From NCBI RefSeq assembly GCF_003461625.1, contig NZ_QTXL01000003.1, positions 297,299-361,298 on the forward strand: a stretch of 64,000 nucleotides of DNA, read 5' to 3'. The stretch's first letter is position 1. Each line of letters starts with the position of its first letter. This DNA comes from Clostridium sp. AF15-31. GTDB lineage: Bacteria > Bacillota > Clostridia > Lachnospirales > Lachnospiraceae. The notes beneath the pieces were generated by a model. The model saw only the letters and a program-made list of their open reading frames with translations, did no database searches and was not told where the DNA came from. Shown here piece by piece: positions 47,537-57,630 of this stretch. Made by a program: the position numbers and the translations under genes.

Positions 47537-47630
47537 ATATTTAAATCCACAACAGAAATCTTGAATTTTCCATACCTTTCATATCATTTTTCTTGCTACT
47601 AAGCAATTGATATTTTTATCATTTACAGTT

Positions 47631-48445
47631 TTACCTGTTAAAATCACGGATCACAGCAAGTGCAGGCAGGGCATTTCCATCATAATCGAACAACGTCTGA
47701 TTCGCCCACTCATTTCCTCCCGGTCCTTTTTCTCCGGTATATGCAAGTGCTGCTTCTGTCGCCCAACCACATCCCGAAACCGGAATCCATGAAGGTTCCC
47801 AGTAATAGAAGCCTTCTCCACCCGGAATATCTGCGATCAGTTTCATAAGATCTTTCATAAATGAAGCCTGTCCTTCCTTTGTCATCGGATAATTCAGCTT
47901 CTCTACAAGCTCCGGCTTTGTCGCCATTCCTTTTAACTAATCCAGCGTTTTACCCTCGCGATCACGATAATCTTCCATCGTGCCGTGCCAGAACGGATAA
48001 TAAGACAAACCTATAATGTCAAATGGTTCTGCTCGCTTTGTAAATTCGTCGAACCACTCCACATACATCTCATTAAAGCCACCATTGTCCAGATGGATCA
48101 TGATCGGAATATCCGCCTGAATCTCTCTCACTGCACGGATTCCTGCATTCAGATACTTTGCGATCCGGTCAAACTCCGGTTTCTTACCGCTTGACCAGAG
48201 CAGACCATTTGATATTTTTTTGCACGCCCGGCAAGAATAATCACTTTATTCAAATCATTCATCCCTGCACCATATAGAGTACCATCCGGCGCATATGGAT
48301 CATTCCAAAGCCTTAACCTCACGGAATTTGTACCATATGCTTTCAAAATAGCAAATAAATCCTGTTCTACACCATTATCATAATACTTCGCACCACAGAC
48401 TTCTTCCTCCAGCAGGGTGGAAATATCCATTCCTTTTATAAACAT
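47631..48445 (-). pseudogene. Decayed GH53 endo-beta-1,4-galactanase
   Basis: Three pieces of one enzyme. From the ATG at 48445 (with AAAGGAGG upstream) the start MFIKGMDISTLLEEE and NSVRLRLWNDPYAPDG are intact. At about 48210, in a run of seven A, some 70 codons are missing and the frame changes, skipping the acid/base Glu region; the new frame reads SNGLLWSSGKKPEF, MIHLDNGG and IGLSYYPFWHGTMED. A second gap removes the part that would carry the nucleophile (VVAEVS in relatives) and a TAG lies at 47937-47939; MATKPELVEKLNYPMTKEG and FYYWEPSW follow to 47631. Both catalytic residues are lost, so the product cannot work. Confidence 0.88.
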
Positions 48446-49083
48446 AACATCCTCCTTTTAATACAGCTTCTGCCTATATACCTTTCAAAAATCAACTCTT
48501 TGATCAGTTCTGTCATTGATACCTGATCCAGTCTGCAAGCCGTATAATATGCCCATCCGACTCCGGTCTGTTTTCTGGTTGCTGCCGCTTCCCCTGCATA
48601 GAAATCCTCCACATAAGTTCCAAGAATCTCTGCATCCTGCACCCGGATTCGTTCTGCATAATCTTTTACAGTTCCCTGTTTTTTATTTGAAAACGTCACA
48701 TAATTCTTATCATTTGAATAATATGTATCCAGTTCCTCTATCGTTACACCAAACAATTCATTTAAACCACTTCCCGGGGAACCGCCCAGATAACAGAGTG
48801 TGTTATAGTCATGCCAGTTCACAAGTCCCGGAGCACTCTCCATCAGCATAAACGGACGATCCTTTTTCATCGAGCGCATCACTGCATGGTCAAATGCACT
48901 TCTTGCAAATGTATCTGTTAAGCTCTCATAATCATTATGAAATCTCGGCTAGGAATCCCACGAGATCACATCCAGCTTGTCTGTCATCTTCCGATAATCA
49001 AGTCCGTCATAGAGCTGCATAAAATTCGTTGTCACCGGGCGATCCGGAGTCAGCTTCTTCACCAGATCAATCTCAAATTCCAT
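48436..49083 (-). pseudogene. Decayed GH42 beta-galactosidase
   Basis: Fragment of a beta-galactosidase of about 680 residues. It begins at an ATG with AGGTGG upstream, but the first matching residues (EIDLVKKLTPDRPVTTNF) belong to the middle of the enzyme, so about 230 residues with the acid/base Glu are missing. Next, DVISWDS is followed by TAG at 48949-48951 where relatives have Tyr. The nucleophile Glu in LMESAPG remains. Then some 230 codons are missing in frame (VNWH joins DYNTLCYLGG), and the last residues RYIGRSCIKRRMLCL run into the GH53 ribosome site. It overlaps the GH53 gene by ten bases. Confidence 0.87.
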
Positions 49084-49209
49084 AAAAACCCACCTTTCTC
49101 TACCCCCTATTATTTTACTAATCCTTTTTATAGCGGAGCGCATCGACCTTTGACACGCTCCAAGAAAAAGGATGGGAACTCATGCGTTGAGAGGGGGAAA
49201 ACAACGCAT

Positions 49210-49254
49210 AAAAAAAGTAAGTACAACACACAATTCATGTGTTGCACTTACTTT
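49210..49254 (-). terminator. Terminator of the lacI-type gene
   Basis: Stem AGTAAGTGCAACACA / TGTGTTGTACTTACT with a run of seven T on the minus strand. It cuts the regulator off from the hydrolase remnants. Confidence 0.85.
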
Positions 49255-49267
49255 ACAACGAATAATT

Positions 49268-50326
<1,059 letters not shown>

Positions 50327-50328
50327 CT

Positions 50329-50357
50329 AGTGTAACAGATTTTTTTTTATTTTTCAA
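50329..50357 (-). promoter_or_regulatory. Promoter of the lacI-type gene
   Basis: Minus-strand TTGAAA and TACACT, spacer 17. Confidence 0.6.
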
Positions 50358-50367
50358 TCACTTTTTC

Positions 50368-50381
50368 AGTAAATCTTTACT
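50368..50381. promoter_or_regulatory. LacI-type operator between lacI and galK
   Basis: Perfect palindrome AGTAAA-TC-TTTACT, 9 bases before the galK -35 box. Related half-sites TTTACTAAA-like occur at 50307-50326 and 50397-50408. Confidence 0.6.
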
Positions 50382-50390
50382 AAAGTGTTG

Positions 50391-50419
50391 TTGACATTTT
50401 ACTAAACATATGTTATCCT
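50391..50419 (+). promoter_or_regulatory. Promoter of galK
   Basis: Perfect TTGACA and TATCCT, spacer 17. Confidence 0.8.
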
Positions 50420-50539
50420 ATCACTATAAAGAACAAACAGACTTAGAAAAACAGACACATCTATACAAGTAAACACACATTTACGCACCGTACAGATGTA
50501 AGCACATCAATTATCATGTATGATCAGGAGGATAAACAT

Positions 50540-51820
50540 ATGAAACATGCATCTGAATTAATAAAAGGCTTTGAATCAGAACAGTACAATGAATTATTAA
50601 CCGATATCTATGTCGATGAGCATCTGCTCGCTTATCAGAATGGCAGATATATCGCCGCTCTTCAGGAATTCATCAAAGATTTCGGGGACACAGAGGTATC
50701 TATCTTCTCCGCTCCGGGCAGAAGTGAAGTAGGCGGAAATCATACTGATCATCAGCACGGTCAGGTACTTGCCGCATCTATCAATCTGGATGCGATTGCC
50801 ATCGTTGCAAAGACTTCCGATGATAAGATCCAGGTTATCTCAGACGGATATGATCTCATTACAATCGACGCATCCGACCTTTCTCTTGTAGAAAGTGAAA
50901 AAGAAACAACAACGGCTCTGATCAAGGGTGTTGCTGCCGGATTAAAGGAACACGGACACGCTGTCGGCGGCTTCAAAGCATATATCACCAGTGATGTACT
51001 GATTGGTGCCGGTCTTTCATCTTCTGCAGCATTCGAAACAATCATCGGAACCATCCTGTCGGGACTTTATAATAATGGTTCCGTATCTGCAATCGAGATC
51101 GCGATCATCGGCCAGTATGCAGAAAATGTATACTTCGGAAAACCTTGCGGCCTGATGGATCAGATGGCATCTTCCGTCGGAAATCTTGTACATATCGACT
51201 TTGCAGATCCAGCCGATCCTATTGTTGAAAAGATCGACTTTGATATGGCAAAGAGCGGTTACAGTCTCTGTATCACTGATACAAAGGGCTCTCATGTAGA
51301 TCTGACTGCTGACTATGCTGCAGTTCCTGCCGAGATGTGTGCCGTTGCGGAGATGCTTGGCAAACCGGTATTAAACGAATTAAGCGAACAGGATATTATC
51401 GACCACATGGCTGACATCCGCACCAAACTCGGCGACCGTTACCTGCTTCGTGCCCTTCACTATTTTGAAGAAGTAAAACGGGTAGAAATTCAGGTTGCTT
51501 CCCTGACAAAGGGTGATATGCCTGCATTCCTTGCAGCGGTTAAAGCATCCGGTGATTCTTCTTTCAAGTATTTGCAGAACGTATATACGAATAAAGATAT
51601 TCAGGCTCAGAATGTATCTGTTGCTCTGGCTGTCAGTGATATCACACTTGGAAGTCACGGAGTCAGCCGTGTTCACGGCGGTGGATTTGCCGGAACTATT
51701 CAGGCATTTGTAGAAAACGATACTGTTGAAACGTATCGCCAGGCTATGGATCACGTATTTGGCGGAGGCTCCTGCCATGTACTGAAGATCCGTAAATACG
51801 GCGGTATGCAGGTACTGTAA
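50540..51820 (+). CDS. galK: Galactokinase
   Basis: Phosphorylates galactose with ATP, first step of the Leloir pathway. The 426 residues show the GHMP kinase motifs: sugar-binding APGRSEVGGNHTDHQHG near residue 55, ATP-binding LIGAGLSSSAAFE and C-terminal HGGGFAG. The NHTDHQHG form rather than EHTDYNGG is typical of a clostridial subgroup. AGGAGG lies eight bases before the ATG at 50540. It is followed by galT after a repeat-rich gap of about 190 bases. galE is not in the window. Confidence 0.95.
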   Translation: MKHASELIKGFESEQYNELLTDIYVDEHLLAYQNGRYIAALQEFIKDFGDTEVSIFSAPGRSEVGGNHTDHQHGQVLAASINLDAIAIVAKTSDDKIQVISDGYDLITIDASDLSLVESEKETTTALIKGVAAGLKEHGHAVGGFKAYITSDVLIGAGLSSSAAFETIIGTILSGLYNNGSVSAIEIAIIGQYAENVYFGKPCGLMDQMASSVGNLVHIDFADPADPIVEKIDFDMAKSGYSLCITDTKGSHVDLTADYAAVPAEMCAVAEMLGKPVLNELSEQDIIDHMADIRTKLGDRYLLRALHYFEEVKRVEIQVASLTKGDMPAFLAAVKASGDSSFKYLQNVYTNKDIQAQNVSVALAVSDITLGSHGVSRVHGGGFAGTIQAFVENDTVETYRQAMDHVFGGGSCHVLKIRKYGGMQVL

Positions 51821-51830
51821 AACAGACAAC

Positions 51831-51990
51831 ATGATATAATGAACGCAAAATCACTTGCTTGCAAGGGGCTGATTTTGCGAAATGCATTGAATGCGCGAAG
51901 CACATGATATAATGAACGCAAAATTATTTGCTCGCAAGGATGCTGATTTTGCGGAATGCATTGAGTGAGCTATGCTCACGATATAATAAC
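51831..51990 (+). repeat. Tandem repeat with TATAAT boxes between galK and galT
   Basis: Two units of about 73 bases (51831-51903, 51904-51976) and the start of a third at 51977. Each unit opens with GATATAAT then GAACGCAAAAT, and holds a hairpin GCAAAAT(CA) / (TG)ATTTTGC around a CTTGC-GCAAG-like loop, then GAATGCATTGA. The units differ at about a quarter of positions. The TATAAT in each could be a -10 box; the hairpins could slow or protect the galK-galT transcript. Confidence 0.75.
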
Positions 51991-52013
51991 AAATTTTATG
52001 GGAGGTTATGACT

Positions 52014-53501
52014 ATGATAGAAACATATATCAAAGAATTGGTTACTTATGGTTTAAACAAAGGACTTGTAGATCCTGCAGACGAAATATATGTTACAAAC
52101 CGTCTGCTAGAGTTATTCGACATTCAGGAATACAACGAACCGGCTGAGATTCCATCCCGTCCGCTCGTTGATATCTTAAACGATATGTTAGATTATGCAT
52201 ACCAGCACAAGCTGATGGAGGATGACACGATTACAAACCGTGATCTTTTCGATACAAAGATTATGGGTATGCTCACTCCTGCTCCATCTGTTGTACGGAA
52301 AATATTTGCTGATAAATATGCCGTATCCCCAAAGGAAGCAACGAATTATTATTATGCTTTCAGTAAGGCTACAAACTATATTCGTGAAGATCGTATCGCA
52401 AAGGATGAAAAATGGGTTACGGAAACGGAATACGGTCCGATTGATATTACGATCAACCTGTCCAAGCCGGAGAAAGACCCAAGAGATATCGCGAAAGCAG
52501 GAAAGGCAAAGAAATCCGGTTATCCAGCCTGTCTGCTCTGCCGTGAAAACGAAGGTTATGCCGGACATTTCTCACATCCTGCCAGACAGAACCACAGGAT
52601 CATTCCTATTACCTTAGATGGACAGGCATATTACTTACAGTACTCCCCTTATGTGTACTACAACGAGCACTGTATTATCTTTAATGCAAACCACACACCA
52701 ATGAAGATTGACCACGCTGCGTTTGTAAAGCTACTTGATTTTGTCCGGTTGTTCCCTCACTATACAGCCGGCTCCAACGCAGATCTTCCGATCGTTGGCG
52801 GTTCCATTTTAAGCCATGACCATTTTCAGGGTGGCGGCTATACATTTGCAATGGCAAAGGCTCCATATGAATCAAACTTTACTTTACCTGGTTACGAAGA
52901 CCTGACAGCCGGTATCGTCAAATGGCCTATGTCTGTTATCCGTCTTCAGGGTTCTGATCCTGCACGTATCGCAGATGCAGCAGATCACATCCTGACAGCA
53001 TGGAGAAATTACACAGACGAAGCTGCATATATCTACGCTTACACAGACGATACTCCACATAACACGATTACTCCGATCGCAAGAATGCATGGAGATCTGT
53101 TCGAACTGGATCTGGTACTTCGTAACAACATCACAACCGAAGAATGTCCGATGGGGCTCTACCACCCACACAGCCAGTATCATCATATTAAGAAGGAAAA
53201 TATCGGTCTGATCGAGGTTATGGGTCTGGCTGTTCTTCCTGCAAGATTAAAAGGCGAAATGTCAGAGCTTGAGGATGCAATCTTAAATCACAAGGACATC
53301 CGCGCAAATGAAGCTATCGAAAAACATGCAGACTGGGTTGATGAATGGATCGGAAATTATGACATTACTCCGGAAAATATCCATGGAATCATCCAGAACG
53401 AGATCGGCAAGGTATTCTCAAAAGTTCTGGAATGCTCCGGTGTATACAAAAATACCACCGAAGGCAGAGAAGCCTTCATGCGCTTTGTAAATACCCTTTA
53501 A
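52014..53501 (+). CDS. galT: UDP-glucose-hexose-1-phosphate uridylyltransferase, class II
   Basis: Exchanges galactose 1-phosphate for glucose 1-phosphate on UDP-glucose. 495 residues of the long Gram-positive GalT2 form. The active-site motif is GGSILSHDHFQGG (His-x-His), with the Cys pair CLLCRENEGYAGH earlier and a late GLYHPHSQYHHIK. The ATG at 52014 has GGGAGG at a good distance of eight bases; the ATG at 52008 is only two bases from it. It is the second gal gene and ends in a terminator. Confidence 0.95.
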   Translation: MIETYIKELVTYGLNKGLVDPADEIYVTNRLLELFDIQEYNEPAEIPSRPLVDILNDMLDYAYQHKLMEDDTITNRDLFDTKIMGMLTPAPSVVRKIFADKYAVSPKEATNYYYAFSKATNYIREDRIAKDEKWVTETEYGPIDITINLSKPEKDPRDIAKAGKAKKSGYPACLLCRENEGYAGHFSHPARQNHRIIPITLDGQAYYLQYSPYVYYNEHCIIFNANHTPMKIDHAAFVKLLDFVRLFPHYTAGSNADLPIVGGSILSHDHFQGGGYTFAMAKAPYESNFTLPGYEDLTAGIVKWPMSVIRLQGSDPARIADAADHILTAWRNYTDEAAYIYAYTDDTPHNTITPIARMHGDLFELDLVLRNNITTEECPMGLYHPHSQYHHIKKENIGLIEVMGLAVLPARLKGEMSELEDAILNHKDIRANEAIEKHADWVDEWIGNYDITPENIHGIIQNEIGKVFSKVLECSGVYKNTTEGREAFMRFVNTL

Positions 53502-53545
53502 TCCCCGCTTCGCTTCCTAATACCAAATATATAGGGGATTTTCTT
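53500..53545 (+). terminator. Terminator of galT
   Basis: AATCCCC / GGGGATT followed by TTCTTCC, starting at the stop codon. Confidence 0.5.
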
Positions 53546-53568
53546 CCCGCATAGTAGGGCAAAAGACA

Positions 53569-53614
53569 AAAATCCTCCGGGAATGGATCAAGTTGATCCA
53601 TTCCCGGAGGATTT
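53569..53614. terminator. Two-way terminator between galT and yerC
   Basis: Perfect arms AAATCCTCCGGGAATGGATC and GATCCATTCCCGGAGGATTT, with AT runs on both sides. Confidence 0.8.
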
Positions 53615-53630
53615 CCTGTTTTATATGTTG

Positions 53631-53942
53631 TTATTCTGAATCTTTCTTTTCTTTATCCAGATTCATTCTGCTGAATACAAGTTCATAACCATCTTTACCA
53701 TAATTAAGAGATCTGTTCACTCTGCTGATTGTTGCTGTCGATGCACCGGTCTTCTCGGCAACTTCCAGATAAGTATTATCTTCCTTTAACATCTTCGCAA
53801 CCGCAAATCTCTGGGCTATGGACAGCAATTCATTTACCGTACAAACATCTTCAAAGAAATTAAAACATTCCTCCTCTGTCTCCAATGTCAGTATTGCTTC
53901 AAACAGATCACGGACTGCTTCTGTATGTACTGTCTTTCCCAT
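53631..53942 (-). CDS. YerC/YecD family TrpR-like DNA-binding protein
   Basis: 103 residues of the TrpR/YerC-YecD family. A TrpR-type helix-turn-helix is seen in NELLSIAQRFAVAKMLKED and TYLEVAEKTGASTATISRVN. It lacks a known ligand; relatives are small transcription regulators. AAAGGAG is eight bases before the ATG. It is the last gene of the minus-strand glnA group, 102 bases after the amylase-like gene. Confidence 0.9.
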   Translation of the reverse strand: MGKTVHTEAVRDLFEAILTLETEEECFNFFEDVCTVNELLSIAQRFAVAKMLKEDNTYLEVAEKTGASTATISRVNRSLNYGKDGYELVFSRMNLDKEKKDSE

Positions 53943-54044
53943 AACTCATACTCCTTTGCCACTTTTATGCTGTGAAAATCCGGATTATCCTCAGACTTTC
54001 ATGCACTTTTACAATCTAAAGTATTAATATGATAACTCAATTTC

Positions 54045-55511
54045 TTATAATTTGCAATCTTTTTTGATCCAGATTGCAATTCCCTGACGGTTTACATAAA
54101 ATTCGCCGCAGCCTTCTTCATCGATACGGATATCATACTTTGCATTTCCCATTACATCTGCGAAATGACAGCCTGCAAACTGTCTTCCGACATACATGCG
54201 CTTTGTTCCGCCGGTTCCATCTGACATAATAACTGCCAGACCGGAATTCTCATGCTCTGCATCTCCTTCTCTGGTGAAGCCAACAACATCCGGATGATCA
54301 AAGTAGTCATGCTGTGTTCCGTATGCATATTTCTTACGAAGCTTTAACAGCTTGTTCATGATTGTCTTTCTGGACTTGATTTTAGCCGCAGGAATGCCTT
54401 CATAATCACCCATGAACATACATGGATATCCCTGTTCTCTTAATAAAATGATCGCATATGCCAGTGGTTTAAACCACTCTGCTACAGCAGATTCCAGCAC
54501 ACCACCCGGCTGTGATTCATGATTCTCTACAAATGTAACTGCCTTTGCAGGATTACTCATCATCATGGAACCATCCAGTAACCGGCTCAGATCATATTCT
54601 CCTTCTGCAACGGATGCATCATGGAAACTGAAATGCAGCGGCACATCAAACATAGATGGCTGATTGTCCGCAGACGCGATATAATCATTGATATAGTCAC
54701 ATCTCCAGTGCCAGAAGTCACCTACCGTAAAGATCTCTTTTTCTTCTTCTCCGGCATTCGAAGCAGCTTCTGCAAAGTCTCTGATGAACCATCCCGGAAT
54801 CTTCTCTGCTTCCTGGAAACGGAATCCGTCCACTCCGGTCACATCCTCATACCACTTCGCCCATGCCATTAATTCATCATATACTTCCTGATTGTACAGA
54901 TCAAGCTCACTGCCTATGATATAATCATATTTGCTGAGCTTGTATTTCTTCTCTGCTTCCGTCTCTGTCATACCAGACAGTTCGCAGACACGTCTCTTAA
55001 AATCATCCTGCTGCCAGTCAATCCCTGCAAAATGATTCCAGTTCCACTTGAACTTGGAATACTTGCTCTTTCTGCCCGGGAAGGTGAACTTCGACAAGGC
55101 TCCAACTATCTTTTTATTACCAATCATCTGCGGAATATCCTTGGCATTAAAATCTGCTGCCGTAACCTTCTCCACAGAATCTGCGCCTAACTTCTGTCTG
55201 ACTGCGATATCTGCATATACATTGATTCCCTGTGCCTTCATTGCATCGATTGCTTCCAGATATTCTTTCTTTGTACCATATCTGGTTCCAACCGAACCCT
55301 TCTGATTAAATTCACCCAGATCATACAGATCATATGGCGCATAGCCCCTGTCATCTTTTCCCGCTGCCCCTTTGGTTGCAGGTGGAAACCATACAGCAGT
55401 TGCACCGAGCTTTTTCAATGTCGCTGCATCCTTTGCCGCTTTCGCCCATAATGTCTGATCAGCCGGTGTATTTGCATTAAAATACTGCACCAGCAGTCCA
55501 TTATCTTTCAT
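54045..55511 (-). CDS. GH13_5 alpha-amylase homologue lacking all catalytic carboxylates
   Basis: Intracellular (no signal peptide), 488 residues, aligning end to end with liquefying alpha-amylases: WFPPATKG, GYAPYDLYDLGEFNQKG, the TIM barrel and a C-terminal sheet domain. The active site is replaced. Region I reads DIAVRQKLGAD where Asn-His is expected; region II GFRFQEAEK has Gln233 for the nucleophile Asp; region III FTVGDFW has Asp265 for the acid/base Glu; region IV FVENHESQPG has Glu332 for the third Asp. Arg231 and His331 remain. The codons were checked on the DNA. The frame is intact with GGAGG before the ATG, so this looks like a maintained non-catalytic (sugar-binding or scaffold) protein. 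It lies 41 bases after dapL. Confidence 0.88.
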   Translation of the reverse strand: MKDNGLLVQYFNANTPADQTLWAKAAKDAATLKKLGATAVWFPPATKGAAGKDDRGYAPYDLYDLGEFNQKGSVGTRYGTKKEYLEAIDAMKAQGINVYADIAVRQKLGADSVEKVTAADFNAKDIPQMIGNKKIVGALSKFTFPGRKSKYSKFKWNWNHFAGIDWQQDDFKRRVCELSGMTETEAEKKYKLSKYDYIIGSELDLYNQEVYDELMAWAKWYEDVTGVDGFRFQEAEKIPGWFIRDFAEAASNAGEEEKEIFTVGDFWHWRCDYINDYIASADNQPSMFDVPLHFSFHDASVAEGEYDLSRLLDGSMMMSNPAKAVTFVENHESQPGGVLESAVAEWFKPLAYAIILLREQGYPCMFMGDYEGIPAAKIKSRKTIMNKLLKLRKKYAYGTQHDYFDHPDVVGFTREGDAEHENSGLAVIMSDGTGGTKRMYVGRQFAGCHFADVMGNAKYDIRIDEEGCGEFYVNRQGIAIWIKKDCKL

Positions 55512-55552
55512 CTTGCTACCTCCACGATTATATAGTTAATTGCACCCCGCTA

Positions 55553-56770
55553 TTATAACGCTTTAATTCTCTCGATTGCTTCTACTGTATTCTCATATGT
55601 ACCAAATGCTGTCAGTCTGAAATATCCTTCACCACTCGGTCCAAAGCCTGAGCCCGGTGTACCTACGACATTTGCATTTGCAAGCAGATAATCAAAGAAC
55701 TCCCATGAAGTCATCTTATCCGGTGTCTTTAACCAGATATATGGTGCATTCACACCGCCGGATACGGAATAGCCTGCTGCCTTTAATCCATCATAGATCA
55801 CCTTCGCATTGTTCATATAATATGCAATCTGTGCCTTTGTCTGTGCTTTACCTTCTTCTGAATATACAGCTTCTCCTGCTGCCTGAACAATATATGGAGC
55901 ACCATTAAACTTGGTTCCATGTCTTCTAGCCCATAAACCATGAAGTGCAACACCATTTGCATCCTTCAGATCCTTTGGTACAACTGTAAATCCAAGACGG
56001 GTTCCGGTAAATCCTGCATTCTTCGAAAAGCTTCGAAGCTCAATCGCACAGGTTCTTGCACCTTCGCACTCGTAGATAGAATGTGGTACATCGTCTTCAC
56101 TGATATATGCTTCGTATGCTGCATCATAGACGATCACAGCTCCGATCTTATTTGCGTAATCAACCCATTCCTGAAGCTGTGCTTTGCTGATGGTCGCTCC
56201 TGTCGGATTATTTGGAAAACACAGATAGATAATGTCCGGCTCCTCCTTTGGGAATTCCGGTGCAAATCCATTCTCCTCCAGACAAGGCATATAAATCACA
56301 TCGCTCCAGAGTCCGGTCTCTTTATCATAAGTTCCGGTTCTGCCTGCCATTACATTTGAATCTACATAAACAGGATAAACAGGATCACATACAGCAATCT
56401 TGCTTTCCGGTGCAAAAATCTCCTGAATATTTGCAGAATCGCTCTTTGCACCATCACTTACAAAGATCTCATCAGCAGAAATATCAACTCCATGGTCAAT
56501 ATAGTCATTCTTTACGATGGTATTTCTTAAGAATTCATATCCAAGATCCGGTGCATAGCCCTTAAATGTCTCTGCTACCGCCATCTCATCTACAGCCGAA
56601 TGCAGTCTCTCAATAATAGCAGGAGCAAGCGGCTGTGTTACATCTCCGATGCTCAGACGGATAATCTTCTTATCAGGATGTGCCGCACTGTACTCTCTCT
56701 GTTTCTTTGCTACTGTTGAAAATAAATAGCTTCCCGGAAGCTTCAGATAATTCTCATTTGCCTTAAACAT
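55553..56770 (-). CDS. dapL: LL-diaminopimelate aminotransferase
   Basis: Converts tetrahydrodipicolinate directly to LL-diaminopimelate using glutamate, in lysine and peptidoglycan synthesis. 405 residues, class I aminotransferase fold. Motifs: YAPDLGYEFLR, FVSDGAKSD, CFPNNPTGA and the PLP lysine in SFSKNAGFTGTRLG. AGGAGG precedes the ATG and the dapF stop is 11 bases upstream. Glutamate supply comes from GltBD. Confidence 0.95.
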   Translation of the reverse strand: MFKANENYLKLPGSYLFSTVAKKQREYSAAHPDKKIIRLSIGDVTQPLAPAIIERLHSAVDEMAVAETFKGYAPDLGYEFLRNTIVKNDYIDHGVDISADEIFVSDGAKSDSANIQEIFAPESKIAVCDPVYPVYVDSNVMAGRTGTYDKETGLWSDVIYMPCLEENGFAPEFPKEEPDIIYLCFPNNPTGATISKAQLQEWVDYANKIGAVIVYDAAYEAYISEDDVPHSIYECEGARTCAIELRSFSKNAGFTGTRLGFTVVPKDLKDANGVALHGLWARRHGTKFNGAPYIVQAAGEAVYSEEGKAQTKAQIAYYMNNAKVIYDGLKAAGYSVSGGVNAPYIWLKTPDKMTSWEFFDYLLANANVVGTPGSGFGPSGEGYFRLTAFGTYENTVEAIERIKAL

Positions 56771-56781
56771 GTCATTTCCTC

Positions 56782-57618
56782 CTAAAATCTGTCAGTCTCG
56801 CCGTCAAACACTACCTTGGCCGGACCTGTCATGTATACCTTATTGTTCTCTCTATCAAAACGGATGATCAGATCGCCGCCTAATAATTTTACGGTTACCT
56901 CATCATCTGTCTTTCCATTTAATACACATGCAACTGCAGTTGCACATGCTCCGGTTCCGCATGCCAGTGTCTCTCCGGTTCCTCTCTCCCATACACGCAT
57001 CTTTACGGTATGACGGTCGATCACCTGAACAAACTCCGCATTCACACGGTTCGGAAATACTTCATGATGCTCGAATAACGGACCAGCTTTCTCCAACGGG
57101 AAATGTTCTGTATCGCCTACGAACATAACTGCATGTGGATTTCCCATGGATACACAGGTCATATGATAATCCACACCTGCTACTGTGATCTTCTCGTCGA
57201 TCACCTGCTCTTTATCTGAACGCACAGGCACCTGATCTGCCTTGAGGATCGGCGCACCCATGTCAACTGTTACCATATCAACCTTGCCATCCTTTATCAC
57301 AAAATCCAGATATTTGATTCCGGCAAGTGTCTCTACAGATATCGAAGTCTTATCCGTAAGTCCATAATCATATACATACTTTCCTACACAACGGATACCG
57401 TTTCCACACATCTCAGATCTGGAACCGTCTGCATTATACATATCCATTGTAAAATCTGCCTTATCGGATGGCTTAATCAGGATCACTCCATCACTTCCAA
57501 CACCAAAATGCCGGTCACTCATGGCAATCGCCAGTTTCTCAGGATTTTCTACCTTCTCTGAAAAACAATTTATATACACATAATCGTTCCCAAGACCTTC
57601 CATCTTTGTAAACTTCAT
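56782..57618 (-). CDS. dapF: Diaminopimelate epimerase
   Basis: Turns LL- into meso-diaminopimelate. 278 residues. The two catalytic cysteines are in EMCGNGIRC (about residue 72) and [11 protein letters not shown] (about 221), both intact, with the opening [14 protein letters not shown] precedes the ATG; the ANTAR gene ends 12 bases upstream. Together with DapL it completes the aminotransferase route. Confidence 0.96.
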   Translation of the reverse strand: MKFTKMEGLGNDYVYINCFSEKVENPEKLAIAMSDRHFGVGSDGVILIKPSDKADFTMDMYNADGSRSEMCGNGIRCVGKYVYDYGLTDKTSISVETLAGIKYLDFVIKDGKVDMVTVDMGAPILKADQVPVRSDKEQVIDEKITVAGVDYHMTCVSMGNPHAVMFVGDTEHFPLEKAGPLFEHHEVFPNRVNAEFVQVIDRHTVKMRVWERGTGETLACGTGACATAVACVLNGKTDDEVTVKLLGGDLIIRFDRENNKVYMTGPAKVVFDGETDRF

Positions 57619-57630
57619 ATTCGTGCCTCC

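Noticed and set aside
48436..49143. Recoding of TAG in GH42 (pyrrolysine or read-through)
   Set aside because: Large deletions in the same gene and in GH53 show decay; a family Tyr position fits a simple point mutation.
51831..51990. CRISPR-like array
   Set aside because: Units are contiguous with no unique spacers and differ from one another; no cas genes are near.
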